A stretch of 64,000 bases of DNA from Streptacidiphilus sp. PB12-B1b (lineage in GTDB: Bacteria > Actinomycetota > Actinomycetes > Streptomycetales > Streptomycetaceae), in the NCBI RefSeq assembly GCF_014084125.1, contig NZ_CP048405.1, forward strand, positions 5,642,001 to 5,706,000. Reading direction: 5' to 3'. Shown piece by piece: positions 34,487 through 42,680 of the stretch. A program made the position numbers and the translations under genes. The number at the start of each line of letters is the position of its first letter. The stretch's first letter is position 1. The notes below the pieces were generated by a model. It was not told where the DNA came from. It worked only from the letters and a program-made list of their open reading frames with translations, and made no database searches.

Positions 34487-35311
34487 ATGCCTTGCCACGA
34501 ATGGATCGCCGACCAGCCGGAAGCACAGGTCGAGGCGACCACGTTCACCACCGTCATCGACGCGCTCCGCCGCCACGAGCAGACACTGGCCGAGATGCCC
34601 GAGCAGATCGGCCTGTACTCCGCGATCCTGGCCCTGCCCGACCGCCAGCGCACCGTCACAATCCTCCACTACGTCCTGGACCTGGACGTCGAAGACATCG
34701 CCCAGTACCTGGAACGGCCGACGGCGACCGTACGCTCCAACCTGCGCCACGCCCGCGAGCGCCTGGCCAAGCCCCTGGGCGCTACCTCCCCGAAAGGGGC
34801 ACCACCCGGTGAAGCACCTCTCCTCCCGCCACCTCCCCACGCCCGCACCGCAGTCAGGCGACACCCCGAACGAGGGCCCGGCGCAGGCCGTCCGCGTCCA
34901 GCGGCCCGTCCGCGCCCACGCCGAGCACATCACCACCGCCCGCCAGGCCCGCATCACCACCGCCCCCGTCAACGCCCCCTCCCGCCACGAACAGGCCGAA
35001 CAGGAGCTGCGCACCCTGGTCGCCCTGATCATGGACGCCCCCGAGGCATCCGCCGGACTGCACGCCCTGGTCAACGCCGGCCACATCCAGCCCGAGGGCG
35101 CCGAAGTCTTCGGCGCCCTGCTCTACGCCAGCGGCCGCACCGACGCCGCCGAGTTCTGGTGGCGCTTCGCCGGCGGATCCGGCAGCCGCACCGCCGCCTA
35201 CTGCCTGCACCTGCACCACCTCGCCCAGGGCGAGCCCGACGACGCCGACTACTGGATCGGCTGGTACCCAGCACCTCGTCTCCCGAGGCCCCCTCCGCAG
35301 CCGCCCCCTGA
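34487..35311 (+). CDS. Sigma factor region 4 (ECF-like) protein, probably 5'- and 3'-damaged
   Basis: About the first 110 codons are meaningful: TTVIDALRRHEQTLAEMPEQ, then LYSAILALPDRQRTVTILHY and VLDLDVEDIAQYLERPTATV, followed by RSNLRHARERLAKPLG, which is the sigma-4 helix-turn-helix of ECF-type factors. The region 2 that should come before is reduced or lost. The frame remains open for another 150 codons but turns into Arg/His/Pro-rich noise and overlaps the next gene in another frame, so the native stop is probably missing. I consider only about 34487-34830 as coding. Confidence 0.5.
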   Translation: MPCHEWIADQPEAQVEATTFTTVIDALRRHEQTLAEMPEQIGLYSAILALPDRQRTVTILHYVLDLDVEDIAQYLERPTATVRSNLRHARERLAKPLGATSPKGAPPGEAPLLPPPPHARTAVRRHPERGPGAGRPRPAARPRPRRAHHHRPPGPHHHRPRQRPLPPRTGRTGAAHPGRPDHGRPRGIRRTARPGQRRPHPARGRRSLRRPALRQRPHRRRRVLVALRRRIRQPHRRLLPAPAPPRPGRARRRRLLDRLVPSTSSPEAPSAAAP

Positions 35312-35520
35312 CCGCCACCCGCCCCCTGCTGCCGGCCGACATCCGCACCGACATCCTGGCCCGCTCCAACCTCGGACTCGACCTGCGCCTGCCCCCCGCC
35401 ATCGAAGCCGTCATCAACCGCCTCCCCGTCCTCACAGACGACCCCGACTACGGCGAAGTACCCCAGCCCACCACCCTCATCGAACAAGAACTCCTCCACC
35501 TGGTCGGCGAACCCCACTGA
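34809..35520 (+). pseudogene. Hypothetical regulatory-partner protein, single-base frameshift
   Basis: Starts at GTG 34809 (frame VKHLSSRHLPTPAPQ). A helical domain (HEQAEQELRTLVALIMDAPE, GAEVFGALLYASGRTDAAEF then WWRFAGGSGSRTAAYCLHLH) runs to DYWIGWY. One extra C in TACCC at 35267-35269 throws the frame. In the next frame the protein continues QHLVSRGPLRSRPLTATRPL, LPADIRTDILARSNLGLDLR and ends PTTLIEQELLHLVGEPH with a stop at 35518. Without the extra base the gene would encode a single 236-aa protein. I recall similar pairs with sigma-4 genes in Streptomyces; function unknown. Confidence 0.6.
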
Positions 35521-35675
35521 CACAACGAGCAGAGCGCATGCGGATGCGCCAGCACGCTCGTCCCCGGTGCCGAGCCCCGGCAACGAGGACAGCCCCTCTG
35601 CCATCTCACCATCGTCGGCAGAGGCCCACCCTCGAAGCGCTGTCGCCAACAGTCCGCCACGGGCAGACTCGCCCA

Positions 35676-36220
35676 ATGAACAACTCCCCCGCCCGCGGCG
35701 AGCACCCCGTCCTGCTCCCCTCCAGCTACGCCTTCAGCGCCGACGCCCGCCTGATCGGCGAGGTAATGGAAGCCGCCGGATCAGCTGCGGCGTCCACTCC
35801 TAATGACACCCGCTACCTGGTACCCACCCTGACCTGGCAAATCGCCGCCGAAACGGTGAGCGACCCGGCCACCGACGACCACCGCCCGACAACCTGCGGG
35901 CCGCAGCCGTGCCCCATCACGCCCTGGACGCGGTCTGGGCCTGCCACGCGGCCCTGGCCGGAGCCGTCGACAGCAGTCCCGGCGACGACGGTGCACACCT
36001 GGCCAACCTGCTGCCCGACTACCTCCAGGTCGTCCACGGCACCGACCTGCGCGGTGTGATCGCCTCGCTGGAGAGAGTCCTCGCGGTGCTCACCCTCGAC
36101 CTGCCCGGCACCTACGAGCTGGTCACCCGGGCCCTGCTGCGCCAAGACCTCACCGCCGACAACCGGGCAGCGTTCAACGAGGTCCTGACCGCCTGGCGCA
36201 GCGCCGGGGTCGACTGCTGA
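35676..36220 (+). pseudogene. Hypothetical helical protein, single-base frameshift
   Basis: ATG 35676 opens MNNSPARGEHPVLLPSSYAF and reaches QIAAETVSDPATDD. Near 35877-35882 the frame is lost; adding one C would give PPPDNLRAAAVPHHALDAVW and join the in-frame end (YLQVVHGTDLRGVIASLERV, AFNEVLTAWRSAGVDC). Both halves have normal coding composition, so this is a recent mutation or a consensus error. I do not recognise the family. It follows the other frameshifted gene in the same orientation. Confidence 0.55.
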
Positions 36221-36675
36221 CCCACCCAGCAGCTGGCCCGGGCACCTCGCGCCAGTGGGTGCTGGAGAGGTAACTGTCCCGTCTCATTTGAATTTGTCGG
36301 TAGCCGAAGCTGTGACCAGCGGTGATGCATGGTCGGGTGAGACGGATCTTCGGTGGAGTCTCAGTTGACGTTGCCTCCCCGCAGCACTTCGGTGAGCTTG
36401 TCTCAGTTGATGTTGTCGGCCAGCGGTCATAGGGCGCTGACCGGCGGCAGTGATCGGCCTGTCGGCAGCCTCCCGAGCAGAAGCGAGCATCGGCACAACG
36501 CTCCAACCCCGCCAGCCAGGTGACCCCGCAGACCGGGCACTCCCTCGTCTCCAGCCGGGAGTCAGAGTCACGGAGCGCGCGGTCGTTCTACTGCCGGCGC
36601 CATTATCGAGCGCGGCCAGCACCCTCTGCCGTTCTCGGAATGACAGGGCATACCACTTCCTGCCAGGCCTTCGGG
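36221..36675. other. Region of remnants: zinc-knuckle-like fragment, no intact gene
   Basis: The minus strand at about 36400-36590 encodes CPVCGVTWLAGLERCADARF then CSGGCRQADH. This Cys pattern (CxxC and CxxxC) is common in small actinomycete zinc-knuckle proteins, but no start or stable frame continues. Two short direct copies of TCAGTTGAYGTTG lie near 36363-36375 and 36404-36416. Nothing else is recognisable. Confidence 0.35.
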
Positions 36676-36950
36676 TCAGGCCGCGGCCAGTTCGAGGGAT
36701 GATGCAGTGTGCGCCTGCTGGCGGGCGATACGCCGGGTCATCAGTGTGATCGAGGCCCAGTTGAGGCTAGCCTCACTGTGGGCCGACAGGCGTTCGTAGT
36801 CGCGGACGTTGCGGCGGGCCCGGATCAGCCAGCTCAAGGTGCGCTCGACCACCCAACGCTTGGGCAGGACCTTGAAGCCGACCTGGCCGGGCGGGCGTTT
36901 GACCGTCTTCACCGTCAGGCTCAGGTACTTGCGGGCCCAGTCGAGGGGGA
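36676..36950 (-). pseudogene. IS5-family transposase, C-terminal fragment
   Basis: About 90 codons on the minus strand: GQVGFKVLPKRWVVERTLSW, LIRARRNVRDYERLSAHSEA and SLNWASITLMTRRIARQQ, ending at 36676. This is the typical C-terminus of IS5 (ISL2-like) transposases, with the catalytic E in VVERTLSW. The 5' part is replaced at about 36950 by an unrelated transposase fragment and then the CRISPR array. Confidence 0.75.
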
Positions 36951-37043
36951 CGCTGATCCGACTGCAGGTCGACCGCCTGCCCGGCGGCGCGCTGTGGCTG
37001 TGGTCTTCCGCCACCGGCATGACCGGCTTGCTGGCGGGTGACC
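36951..37043 (+). pseudogene. Short fragment of another DDE transposase next to the CRISPR
   Basis: The plus strand encodes GTLIRLQVDRLPGGALWLWS and SATGMTGLLAG, a segment I associate with IS701-related transposases (xVDRLPGGRPLWLWSSxTG). Only about 30 codons remain, ending at the first CRISPR repeat. It may be the scar of an IS insertion into the array's flank. Confidence 0.5.
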
Positions 37044-37044
37044 G

Positions 37045-37564
37045 GGGACCATCCCCGCGGGCGCGGGGAGCAGCGCGAGGCCCGGCTCTCGCGGGTGCTG
37101 AACTGGGGACCATCCCCGCGGGCGCAGGGAGCAGCTCATGAACCTGTTCTTCGGTCTCAACGCGCCAGGACCATCCCCGCGGGCGCGGGGAGCAGTATCT
37201 CGACATTTTCCCGACCACGTTGGGCAGGGGACCATCCCCGCGGGCGCGGGGAGCAGGCAAAGCGTGCCAGATACGGACAAGACACCCTGGGACCATCCCC
37301 ACGGGCGCGGGGATGGTCCCGCAATTTATGCGATCCGCTTCTCCGGCAGCCTCTGCTCTCCGCGCCTGTGGGGATGGTCCCGTGAACGGCAATCGTCCCT
37401 ATGCCGTCCCTCCCTACTCCCCGCGCCCGCGGGGATGGTCCCGACCAGTACGGGGACTGTGGCGTCGCAGGCCTCTGCTCCCCGCGCCCGCGGGAATGGT
37501 CCCGCGATGTATGCGATCCGCTTCTCCGGCAGCCTCTGCTCCCCGCGCCTGCGGGGGTGGTCCT
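37045..37564. CRISPR. Type I-E-like CRISPR: two head-to-head blocks, 29-bp repeats, 32-bp spacers
   Basis: Forward-written copies (starting GGGACCATCCCC, ending GGGGAGCAG) lie at 37045-37073, 37106-37134, 37167-37195 and 37228-37256. Reverse-written copies (CTGCTCCCCGCG...GATGGTCCC) lie at 37353-37381, 37414-37442, 37475-37503 and 37536-37564. Between them 37289-37320 is a hybrid palindrome. All eight intervals are exactly 32 bp. The repeat is the actinobacterial I-E type with a CCCCGCG/CGCGGGG stem. Small changes occur in the copies at 37106, 37167, 37353, 37414, 37475 and 37536. In canonical I-E orientation the right block reads on plus and the left block on minus, so both would be transcribed away from the centre. 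No cas gene lies in the window. Confidence 0.95.
37289..37320. repeat. Hybrid palindromic CRISPR repeat where array orientation flips
   Basis: The left half is the start of a left-block repeat (GGGACCATCCCC) and the right half is the end of a right-block repeat (GGGGATGGTCCC), joined through ACGGGCGC. The outer arms GGGACCATCCCC and GGGGATGGTCCC are perfect inverted complements. It keeps exact 32-bp spacing on both sides, so it looks like a recombination product between two oppositely oriented repeats and occupies the place where both leaders would be expected. Confidence 0.85.
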
Positions 37565-37646
37565 GCAGCGTCTGAGGTGGGCTAGCAAGTCCCGCTCCTC
37601 GCGGCTTGCCATTCCAGATGAGACGAAACTGAATCTGGAGAATTTC

Positions 37647-37652
37647 TATAGT
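37647..37652 (+). promoter_or_regulatory. Possible -10 element for the toxin-antitoxin operon
   Basis: TATAGT in a locally AT-rich stretch (37625-37655), 20 bp upstream of the antitoxin ATG. A clear -35 hexamer is not visible. The stretch directly follows the last CRISPR repeat. Confidence 0.35.
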
Positions 37653-37671
37653 CTGCGCGTAGGGTAACGAT

Positions 37672-37932
37672 ATGACCCTCACCAGCATCCAGGTCGATGT
37701 CGAGGTGCGCGACCGGCTCAAGGCCATCGCGGATGCCTCCAACACCTCCATCAAACAGGTCGTGGCCCGCATGGCCGCTCAGACGATGACGCCCGCCGAA
37801 CTCGCCGAGCGCCAGGCCCGCGGCCGCGCCGCCATGGCGACCAACGGCGTAGTCGTCGACGACGACCCCGCCGACCCCGACCGTCGAGCTGCCGAAGCCT
37901 TCTGGGCGGGCCTGGAAGGCGACAAGCCTTGA
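37672..37932 (+). CDS. Antitoxin of a type II toxin-antitoxin pair (ribbon-helix-helix type)
   Basis: 86 aa. The N-terminus TLTSIQVDVEVRDRLKAIAD then ASNTSIKQVVARMAA is a typical ribbon-helix-helix DNA-binding fold: a strand followed by two helices. The C-terminus is acidic and flexible (VVVDDDPADPDRRAAEAFWA), as expected for the toxin-neutralising part. Its stop overlaps the toxin start. RHH antitoxins usually autoregulate their operon through a palindrome near the promoter; a specific operator is not identified here. Confidence 0.75.
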   Translation: MTLTSIQVDVEVRDRLKAIADASNTSIKQVVARMAAQTMTPAELAERQARGRAAMATNGVVVDDDPADPDRRAAEAFWAGLEGDKP

Positions 37933-38315
37933 ATCCAGGCACCGTCGTCCTGGACCACACAGCCCTGGCCGCCCTCGCCGCCGGCAACCGCTTCCTGTCC
38001 TACATCTACGACACCACCCACCACTCGCCCGACCGCCGCATCCTGGTTCCCACCAGCTGCCTGACCCAGTCCGAACGCGACCGCCCCGGCTCCGCCGACT
38101 ACTTCGCCTCCCTCGAAGCACTCACCTTCCTGGATCTGGACCTGGCAGCCGCCAGCGCCGTCGGCCGCGCCACCCTTCCATGGCCCCACGCCCATGCCGC
38201 ACACGCCGCCTCCCCCAACGTCGACTGGCCACACGGCCTACCGCTCCTCACCGGCGACGGGACCACCTACCAGGACCTGCCCATCAGAACCTTCCCCTTG
38301 CAACCACCCGCCTGA
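37929..38315 (+). CDS. PIN-like toxin partner of the RHH antitoxin
   Basis: Starts with TTG at 37929, overlapping the antitoxin stop (TTGA), so translation is coupled. 128 aa. VVLDHTALAALAAGNRFLSY has the PIN-type first strand with an early Asp, and the C-terminal HGLPLLTGDGTTYQDLPIRT fits the last PIN strand with an acidic residue. Middle acidic residues are less clear, so activity as an RNase is plausible but not certain. The pair sits beside the CRISPR and could have stabilised a former mobile element. Confidence 0.65.
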   Translation: MNPGTVVLDHTALAALAAGNRFLSYIYDTTHHSPDRRILVPTSCLTQSERDRPGSADYFASLEALTFLDLDLAAASAVGRATLPWPHAHAAHAASPNVDWPHGLPLLTGDGTTYQDLPIRTFPLQPPA

Positions 38316-38655
38316 AGCGAGGACCCGACCAGGCGTACGGGGGCAACCAGGAGCGGCGGCCCGTCCGGGACGGTGCCGTCCAACTCGTCGAGGACTTGGT
38401 CGACCAGGCGGCCATCGGCAACGTCTTCGGGCTGGATGCCGGTGGTGCGGGTCATCATGGGGTGACCGGGGCGAAGTCGGGCGGCCGAATCAGCGACTGG
38501 TAGCTCCAGCCGGTGGGCTGCGGGCCCCGGCCGGGAACGTGCTGGACGGCCAGGGCGGCGACCTCGACCGGCTGCGGGCGGTGCCCGGCCGGGGTGGTGG
38601 CCTCGAAGTCGATGACCAGCAGCAGCGTCTCGGCGAACGCCGGATCGGTGGCCAA
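38316..38655 (-). pseudogene. DEDDh 3'-5' exonuclease, frameshifted and truncated
   Basis: TTG at 38653-38655 opens MATDPAFAETLLLVIDFEAT, with the D and E of the first exonuclease motif (DFE). The frame stops after SLIRPPDFAPVTP at 38455. A shifted frame continues TTGIQPEDVADGRLVDQVLD and ELDGTVPDGPPLLVAPV, the usual second part of these DnaQ-like proteins (normally PPLLVAHHAPVE). The later motifs are lost where the toxin gene ends. So both a single-base shift and a 3' deletion are present. Confidence 0.6.
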
Positions 38656-38674
38656 AGTGGGTGCGGATACCTGG

Positions 38675-38875
38675 TCAGCCGTCCTGCGGGTCGACGGTAT
38701 CGGTGAGGGCCTGGTGGCCGTCCTTGGTGAGCTGGGCCTGCCACTGCCGGCCGCGCTTGTCCGGCTCCTTCTTCCTCTTCACCGATCACGACCAGGCCGG
38801 CTGCTTCCAGCGTCTTGAGGGTGCCCAGGTGCACGGTCCCGCCGCGTCGCGCAAGCTGCCCAGTGGCTGAGCCCG
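38675..38875 (-). pseudogene. Winged-helix regulator fragment, frameshifted
   Basis: The minus strand reads QLARRGGTVHLGTLKTLEAA then GLVVIGEEE, a winged-helix recognition segment. In the neighbouring frame the coding continues KKEPDKRGRQWQAQLTKDGH and QALTDTVDPQDG with a stop at 38675. The shift lies in an A/G-rich run (GAAGAGGAAGAAG) near 38775. It immediately precedes the exonuclease remnant, and such pairs occur together in Streptomyces islands. Confidence 0.5.
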
Positions 38876-38879
38876 ATGG

Positions 38880-40208
38880 TCACGTCTCACTGCGCGCATC
38901 ACGCAGGCGTGCGAACCAGTTCCGCAGCGCGCGATGCCGCGCAACCCACGCCAAGGTCTCCGCTTCCTCGACTCCCAGGCTGTTCAGTATCCGCAGCAGT
39001 CGCTGCCCGGATGGCATCCTGTCCGCCTGTTGATGCGCCACTGTCTCCCGGGAAAGCCTCGTAGTGGTTGGCAGTGTGCTAGGGAAAGCGCCGTCCATGT
39101 TGCTCTTCAGCAGCTCGCTTTCGCGTAGGTCCTGTCCGAGCACGGTGATGTAGTCCCGGCCCCTGGTGCTGCACAGGTCCTTCAGGTCACTGAGGAACTT
39201 GGCCGGCGAATCACGCTCTACGAGAGCCGAGGGTCCACCGAACGCAGCCGCAGGCCTGTCCGCGCTGTCCGCGGCGGCGGCGCGGACAACGTCGCCCGCC
39301 ACGACCCGCGCCTGCTCGCCCCTGCAGGGATCGGGGATTTTCATCTGCTGGCGCAGTACGGCCATCTGTGCGCCATGGGCTTCCAGCCGCTCCTCGGTGG
39401 CGGCGAGGACGCGGTCGTATTCGAGCAGTTCCGGCAGTCCGAGCGCGGCTGACGGGTCCCCTGCGGGCGGGGTGATGCCGTCGTGGTCCTGCCCTGTGGG
39501 GCGCGGGGCCGTTTCCTGGTGGAGTTCCTCCAGCTCGCGGCGCCTGTGTTCGGCGATCTGCTGGGCCTGGGCCCGCAGTTCCTCGGCCTGCTCTCGCTCC
39601 TGCCGGGCCCTGGTCAGCTGGGCCTGGGTCTCGGCCAGGCGCCGGCGGGACTCGGCGAGGTGCTGCTGCAGTGCGGCTGCGTCGGGCCGGACCTGGGCCA
39701 GGGCCTCATCTCGCTCGCTCTGCAGCAACGAGCACCGCTCGCGCAGCGAGGCCACCATGGTCAGGAGCATGTGGACAATCTGTGTCGTACCCAGCAGCGT
39801 CGACTGCGCTGCCATCTCTGCCTGCCGCGCCCGGTCGAGCCTGATGTGGAGCTGCGAAAGCGACTCACCGGACGGCGCCATGACCGTCGGCGCCTGTTTG
39901 GCCAGTGCCGCCTTCTGCGCCGCCTCCCACAGTTCCAGTCCCCGCGCGAGCTGGAGCTGACGTTGCTGGGGTGATGTGATCAAGGTGGTGACCAGGTCCT
40001 GCAGAAGCCACTTCGGGATCGGCTTGCGTCCCTTGAGGAACTCGCCCCACTGCGTGCGCTGGTAGGCGGGGAACTTCTGCGCAAGCTCGCGCTGGGTCAG
40101 CCTTTGGACGATCTGACGCAGCCATTGGGCCAGTTCGTCGGCCTGCGTGCTCGGCCCGTCCAACGGCCCCAGCCGCTGCCCCGTCCGGCCATGATCTACC
40201 CGTGGCAT
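38880..40208 (-). CDS. Helix-turn-helix protein with long coiled coil
   Basis: I chose ATG 40206-40208 (MPRVDHGRTGQRLGPL) because it has a ribosome site and the upstream extension is noise-like; this gives 442 aa. Residues 25-75 hold an XRE-like DNA-binding domain (AQWLRQIVQRLTQRELAQKF, QWGEFLKGRKPIPKWLLQDL). Residues about 120-260 are charged heptad-rich helix (ERCSLLQSERDEALAQVRPD, LTRARQEREQAEELRAQAQQ). The C-terminal 100 residues form a separate domain (DLCSTRGRDYITVLGQDLRE, HRALRNWFARLRDA). Similar proteins are frequent near plasmid- or conjugation-derived genes in Streptomyces. Role unknown; DNA-bound, dimerising regulator is inferred. Confidence 0.7.
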   Translation of the reverse strand: MPRVDHGRTGQRLGPLDGPSTQADELAQWLRQIVQRLTQRELAQKFPAYQRTQWGEFLKGRKPIPKWLLQDLVTTLITSPQQRQLQLARGLELWEAAQKAALAKQAPTVMAPSGESLSQLHIRLDRARQAEMAAQSTLLGTTQIVHMLLTMVASLRERCSLLQSERDEALAQVRPDAAALQQHLAESRRRLAETQAQLTRARQEREQAEELRAQAQQIAEHRRRELEELHQETAPRPTGQDHDGITPPAGDPSAALGLPELLEYDRVLAATEERLEAHGAQMAVLRQQMKIPDPCRGEQARVVAGDVVRAAAADSADRPAAAFGGPSALVERDSPAKFLSDLKDLCSTRGRDYITVLGQDLRESELLKSNMDGAFPSTLPTTTRLSRETVAHQQADRMPSGQRLLRILNSLGVEEAETLAWVARHRALRNWFARLRDARSET

Positions 40209-40357
40209 TCCCACCGCCCCCGTCCCGTCCTGCCCCGCCCACTCCTGTCCGCAACATTCCCGGCTCTGCCCTGCCTGAACACGATCGGACAGCACGGACA
40301 ACCGCTCACTTGTGCACTGTGGTCCTGACCGCATCAGGCCACTCACAAAGGACCACG

Positions 40358-40591
40358 ATGAAGCCGACCACTCGTCACCGCCTGGACCTGATTGCCTTCC
40401 TCGCGGTCCTGGCCACCGGCGTCCTGCTCACCGCCATGGGCATCTCGGCCGGCACGCTGGCAACCATCGCCGTCGCCCTGTCCAGCCTCTACGGCGTCTG
40501 GAAGGGAACCGGCCCTGCCGCACCACCAACCCCACACGACAGCCAGCCACCAGGACGGACAGCACCACCCGACCCCCCGACGGGCTCCTGA
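40358..40591 (+). CDS. 77-aa small membrane protein
   Basis: ATG 40358 with AAAGGA upstream. Two hydrophobic stretches (LIAFLAVLATGVLLTAMGIS and TLATIAVALSSLYGVW) form a hairpin-like membrane segment, followed by a Pro-rich tail. It is divergent from the coiled-coil HTH gene with a 150-bp gap. No family recognised. Confidence 0.55.
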   Translation: MKPTTRHRLDLIAFLAVLATGVLLTAMGISAGTLATIAVALSSLYGVWKGTGPAAPPTPHDSQPPGRTAPPDPPTGS

Positions 40592-40891
40592 CACCGGGCC
40601 GCAGCCGACCGTCGTGGCAGCAGGACTGTCACAAGTCCCTGCAACCACCGGGCACCGGGCCGCGGCGCACGGCCGGTTTCGCTGACGCCCAACGATGTCG
40701 CGCGGACGGCGTGCGGGCCGTCCAGGACCGCTTATTCCGGCGCCGGGATACAAGGCGGCTCGTTGGGCATCGGAGGGATCGACCGCGGCCTGCAACGCCA
40801 TCTTGGCCAGGTCCGCCCCCGACACCCGGGGCACCGCCGCACCCTGCGGCCCGCGGTCCCCCGCGTCCGGGGCCCGCTGCTTCACAGCCAT
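40592..40891 (-). pseudogene. Short ORF coupled to the damaged HTH gene; native 3' end unclear
   Basis: ATG 40889-40891 overlaps the stop of the upstream HTH gene (TGATG arrangement). MAVKQRAPDAGDRGPQGAAV then PRVSGADLAKMALQAAVDPS looks like real protein for about 60 codons. After RPARRP near 40700 the frame becomes Cys/Trp-rich and runs antisense into the small membrane protein gene, so the native stop is lost or the gene was cut here. Nothing else is seen in 40592-40700. Confidence 0.4.
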
Positions 40892-42345
40892 CACTGCACC
40901 TCCCCGGCCTCGGCCCGGCAGTCCCGGCACACCCCCGACGGCGGCGGGGTGCTGGGCGCGGACCGCTCGCACTGCGAGCACGTCCACCACGCCGGAGCCG
41001 CGGCCGCACGCTCCCTACGGATCTGCTGGAGCTCCGCCTCGATCCCCGCCAGCTGCCGCATGCGCTGCTCGACCGCGTCCCGCCGCTCGCCCGCGGTGGC
41101 GTGCGGCAGCCTCCGGGCGACGTCCTCGGTGACCTGCTGCCGCTCCCGGCGGCGGCAGGTCCGGTTGTCCTCGCAGCGCGGGCAGGCGGACCCGTCGGTG
41201 AGCAGGGTGCCGTCGTCACAGCGCACGTCACCGCACTGACGGCCCTGGGGCAGGCCGCGCCGCAGCAGCCAGCCCACGGGGTCGCGGACCGAGCCGACCG
41301 AGCCCTGGCGGCCCAGCCGGTACGCCAGCCGCTCGGCCAGCAATCCGGGAGCCGAGGTCGGGTCGGTCCGCTCGGCCACGGCCGCCAGCTCCGCCCGGGC
41401 AGCGGCCACGATCACGGCCCGCTCCCCCCGGCGCTTCACCCGCCACCACAGCCCGATCACCGGCGACAGGGCCACGACCAGGTCCGCCGGGACCTGCGCC
41501 ACGTCGCGCTCCTGGCCAGCGGCTTTCCACCTAGAAGTTCCACCGCGGCGCTCCGTCTTTGGCTGTTCCCCGCGCAGCGGGCCGCCCTCGACCACGGTCA
41601 GCCGGGGGCGGTCTCCGGCCTGGATGGCGGCGTCCTCGCGCACGTCTGCGCGCTCCGGCCGTAGACGGCCCGCCCCGACGACGGCTTCGCCGGAAAAACC
41701 ATCCACAGGGCAAGCATCACCAACCACATCAGCCACAGGAGAGTGATCAGTGTGAAGGTGTGCCGCTGGTGCGGGGTCTGCAACTTCCACACACCACCCG
41801 CCACATCCAGGACCGGGGCCTGCACTGATACATCATCAGCGGGCGGCTCTCCCACCCCTGCCGCCGGTGCGGGGTCTGCAATTCCGGCTTCGGCTGCCTC
41901 CACAGCCTGCTCCTGGGCCTGATCCTCCACGTCGGCGGGGACCGAGGCCCCGTGCGCGGCCGCCACCGCCGGCACCAGCAGCCGGGCACGGTGGTGCAGC
42001 CCGGACGCGGTCTTCACCCGGCGCCGGTCCACCAGCCCCTGCTCCTCCAGCCGGGCCAGGATCCGGGCAGCCCGCGACGGCGTGCACGACATCAGCCGCG
42101 CCAACGTCGTCGCCGACCGCCCGTGCCGCTCATCCGCACGGCCACCGCACAGCCGCACCCGACCCCGGCTGCCGCACTCCAGCACCAACAGCAGCAACGC
42201 CAGCCGGTCCGACGCCGCTGTCGGACCGCTACCCGTGCCCAGCAGCCCCGGCGCCGTCGACCAGTCCTCCCCCTTCGTCCGCCACCCTGGCGCGAAGCAC
42301 GCCTCTACCAGCCGCAGCAGCGTCGCCAGCTCCCCGCGCGTCAGC
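40891..42345 (-). pseudogene. MarR-type winged-helix protein with zinc-finger-like tail, frameshifted and 5'-truncated
   Basis: The N-terminal frame contains LTRGELATLLRLVEACFAPG, RSATTLARLMSCTPSRAARI and LARLEEQGLVDRRRV, a winged-helix domain. At 41787-41796 a GT-run (GTGTGTGG on the minus strand) carries two extra bases. In the other frame the protein continues VEVADPAPAAHLHTDHSPVA, DPVGWLLRRGLPQGRQCGDV and ends with two CxxC-type pairs (CPRCEDNRTC, CSQCERSAPST). Such proteins are common in Streptomyces and may be replication- or transfer-related regulators. The upstream end fuses into an unrelated hypothetical fragment. Confidence 0.6.
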
Positions 42346-42680
42346 GCCAGCGAGTGGCCCTCAAGGTGCCACTGCGGGCCTCCGCGACTGTCCTCTGGCG
42401 TCGATCGTCGCAGGTTGTCGATCTTGAGACTCATGGCCGTGCCCTTGAAGTCGAGATCGCCCTCAACCTCCCAGACGTCCTCGAACACGACCGTGGACGG
42501 CGCGATCCAGAAGCTGAAGCGCGTCTCCGGCGCGACCGGATGGACCCAACGAACGATGTAGTCGATGTCCAGCAACAAGCGCGGTAGTGAGTTGTCGGCG
42601 GAGCCTGGCTGCACGCAGAGTCCGTGGATGGTGACGTCGTGCCATCCCATCGCCTCGAAGTCGGCGTCGCTCCAGGTGCT
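42346..42680 (-). pseudogene. Hypothetical protein fragment cut by the IS1182-type element
   Basis: About 110 codons: TWSDADFEAMGWHDVTIHGL, LPRLLLDIDYIVRWVHPVAP, TRFSFWIAPSTVVFEDVWEV and GPQWHLEGHSLALTRG. This is a common uncharacterised beta-rich actinomycete protein (usual start 'WSDADFEEMGWHD'). The IS left end lies just before the W, so the start codon has been removed. At its other end it runs in frame into the winged-helix gene, an artificial fusion. Confidence 0.6.

Noticed and set aside
34487..35311. A full 274-aa sigma protein
   Set aside because: Only the first about 110 codons resemble a sigma domain; the rest is an Arg/His/Pro-rich shadow of the overlapping gene.
37045..38315. 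cas genes associated with the CRISPR
   Set aside because: Neighbouring genes are transposase remnants and a toxin-antitoxin pair; no Cas1, Cas2, Cas3 or Cascade motif was found in the window.
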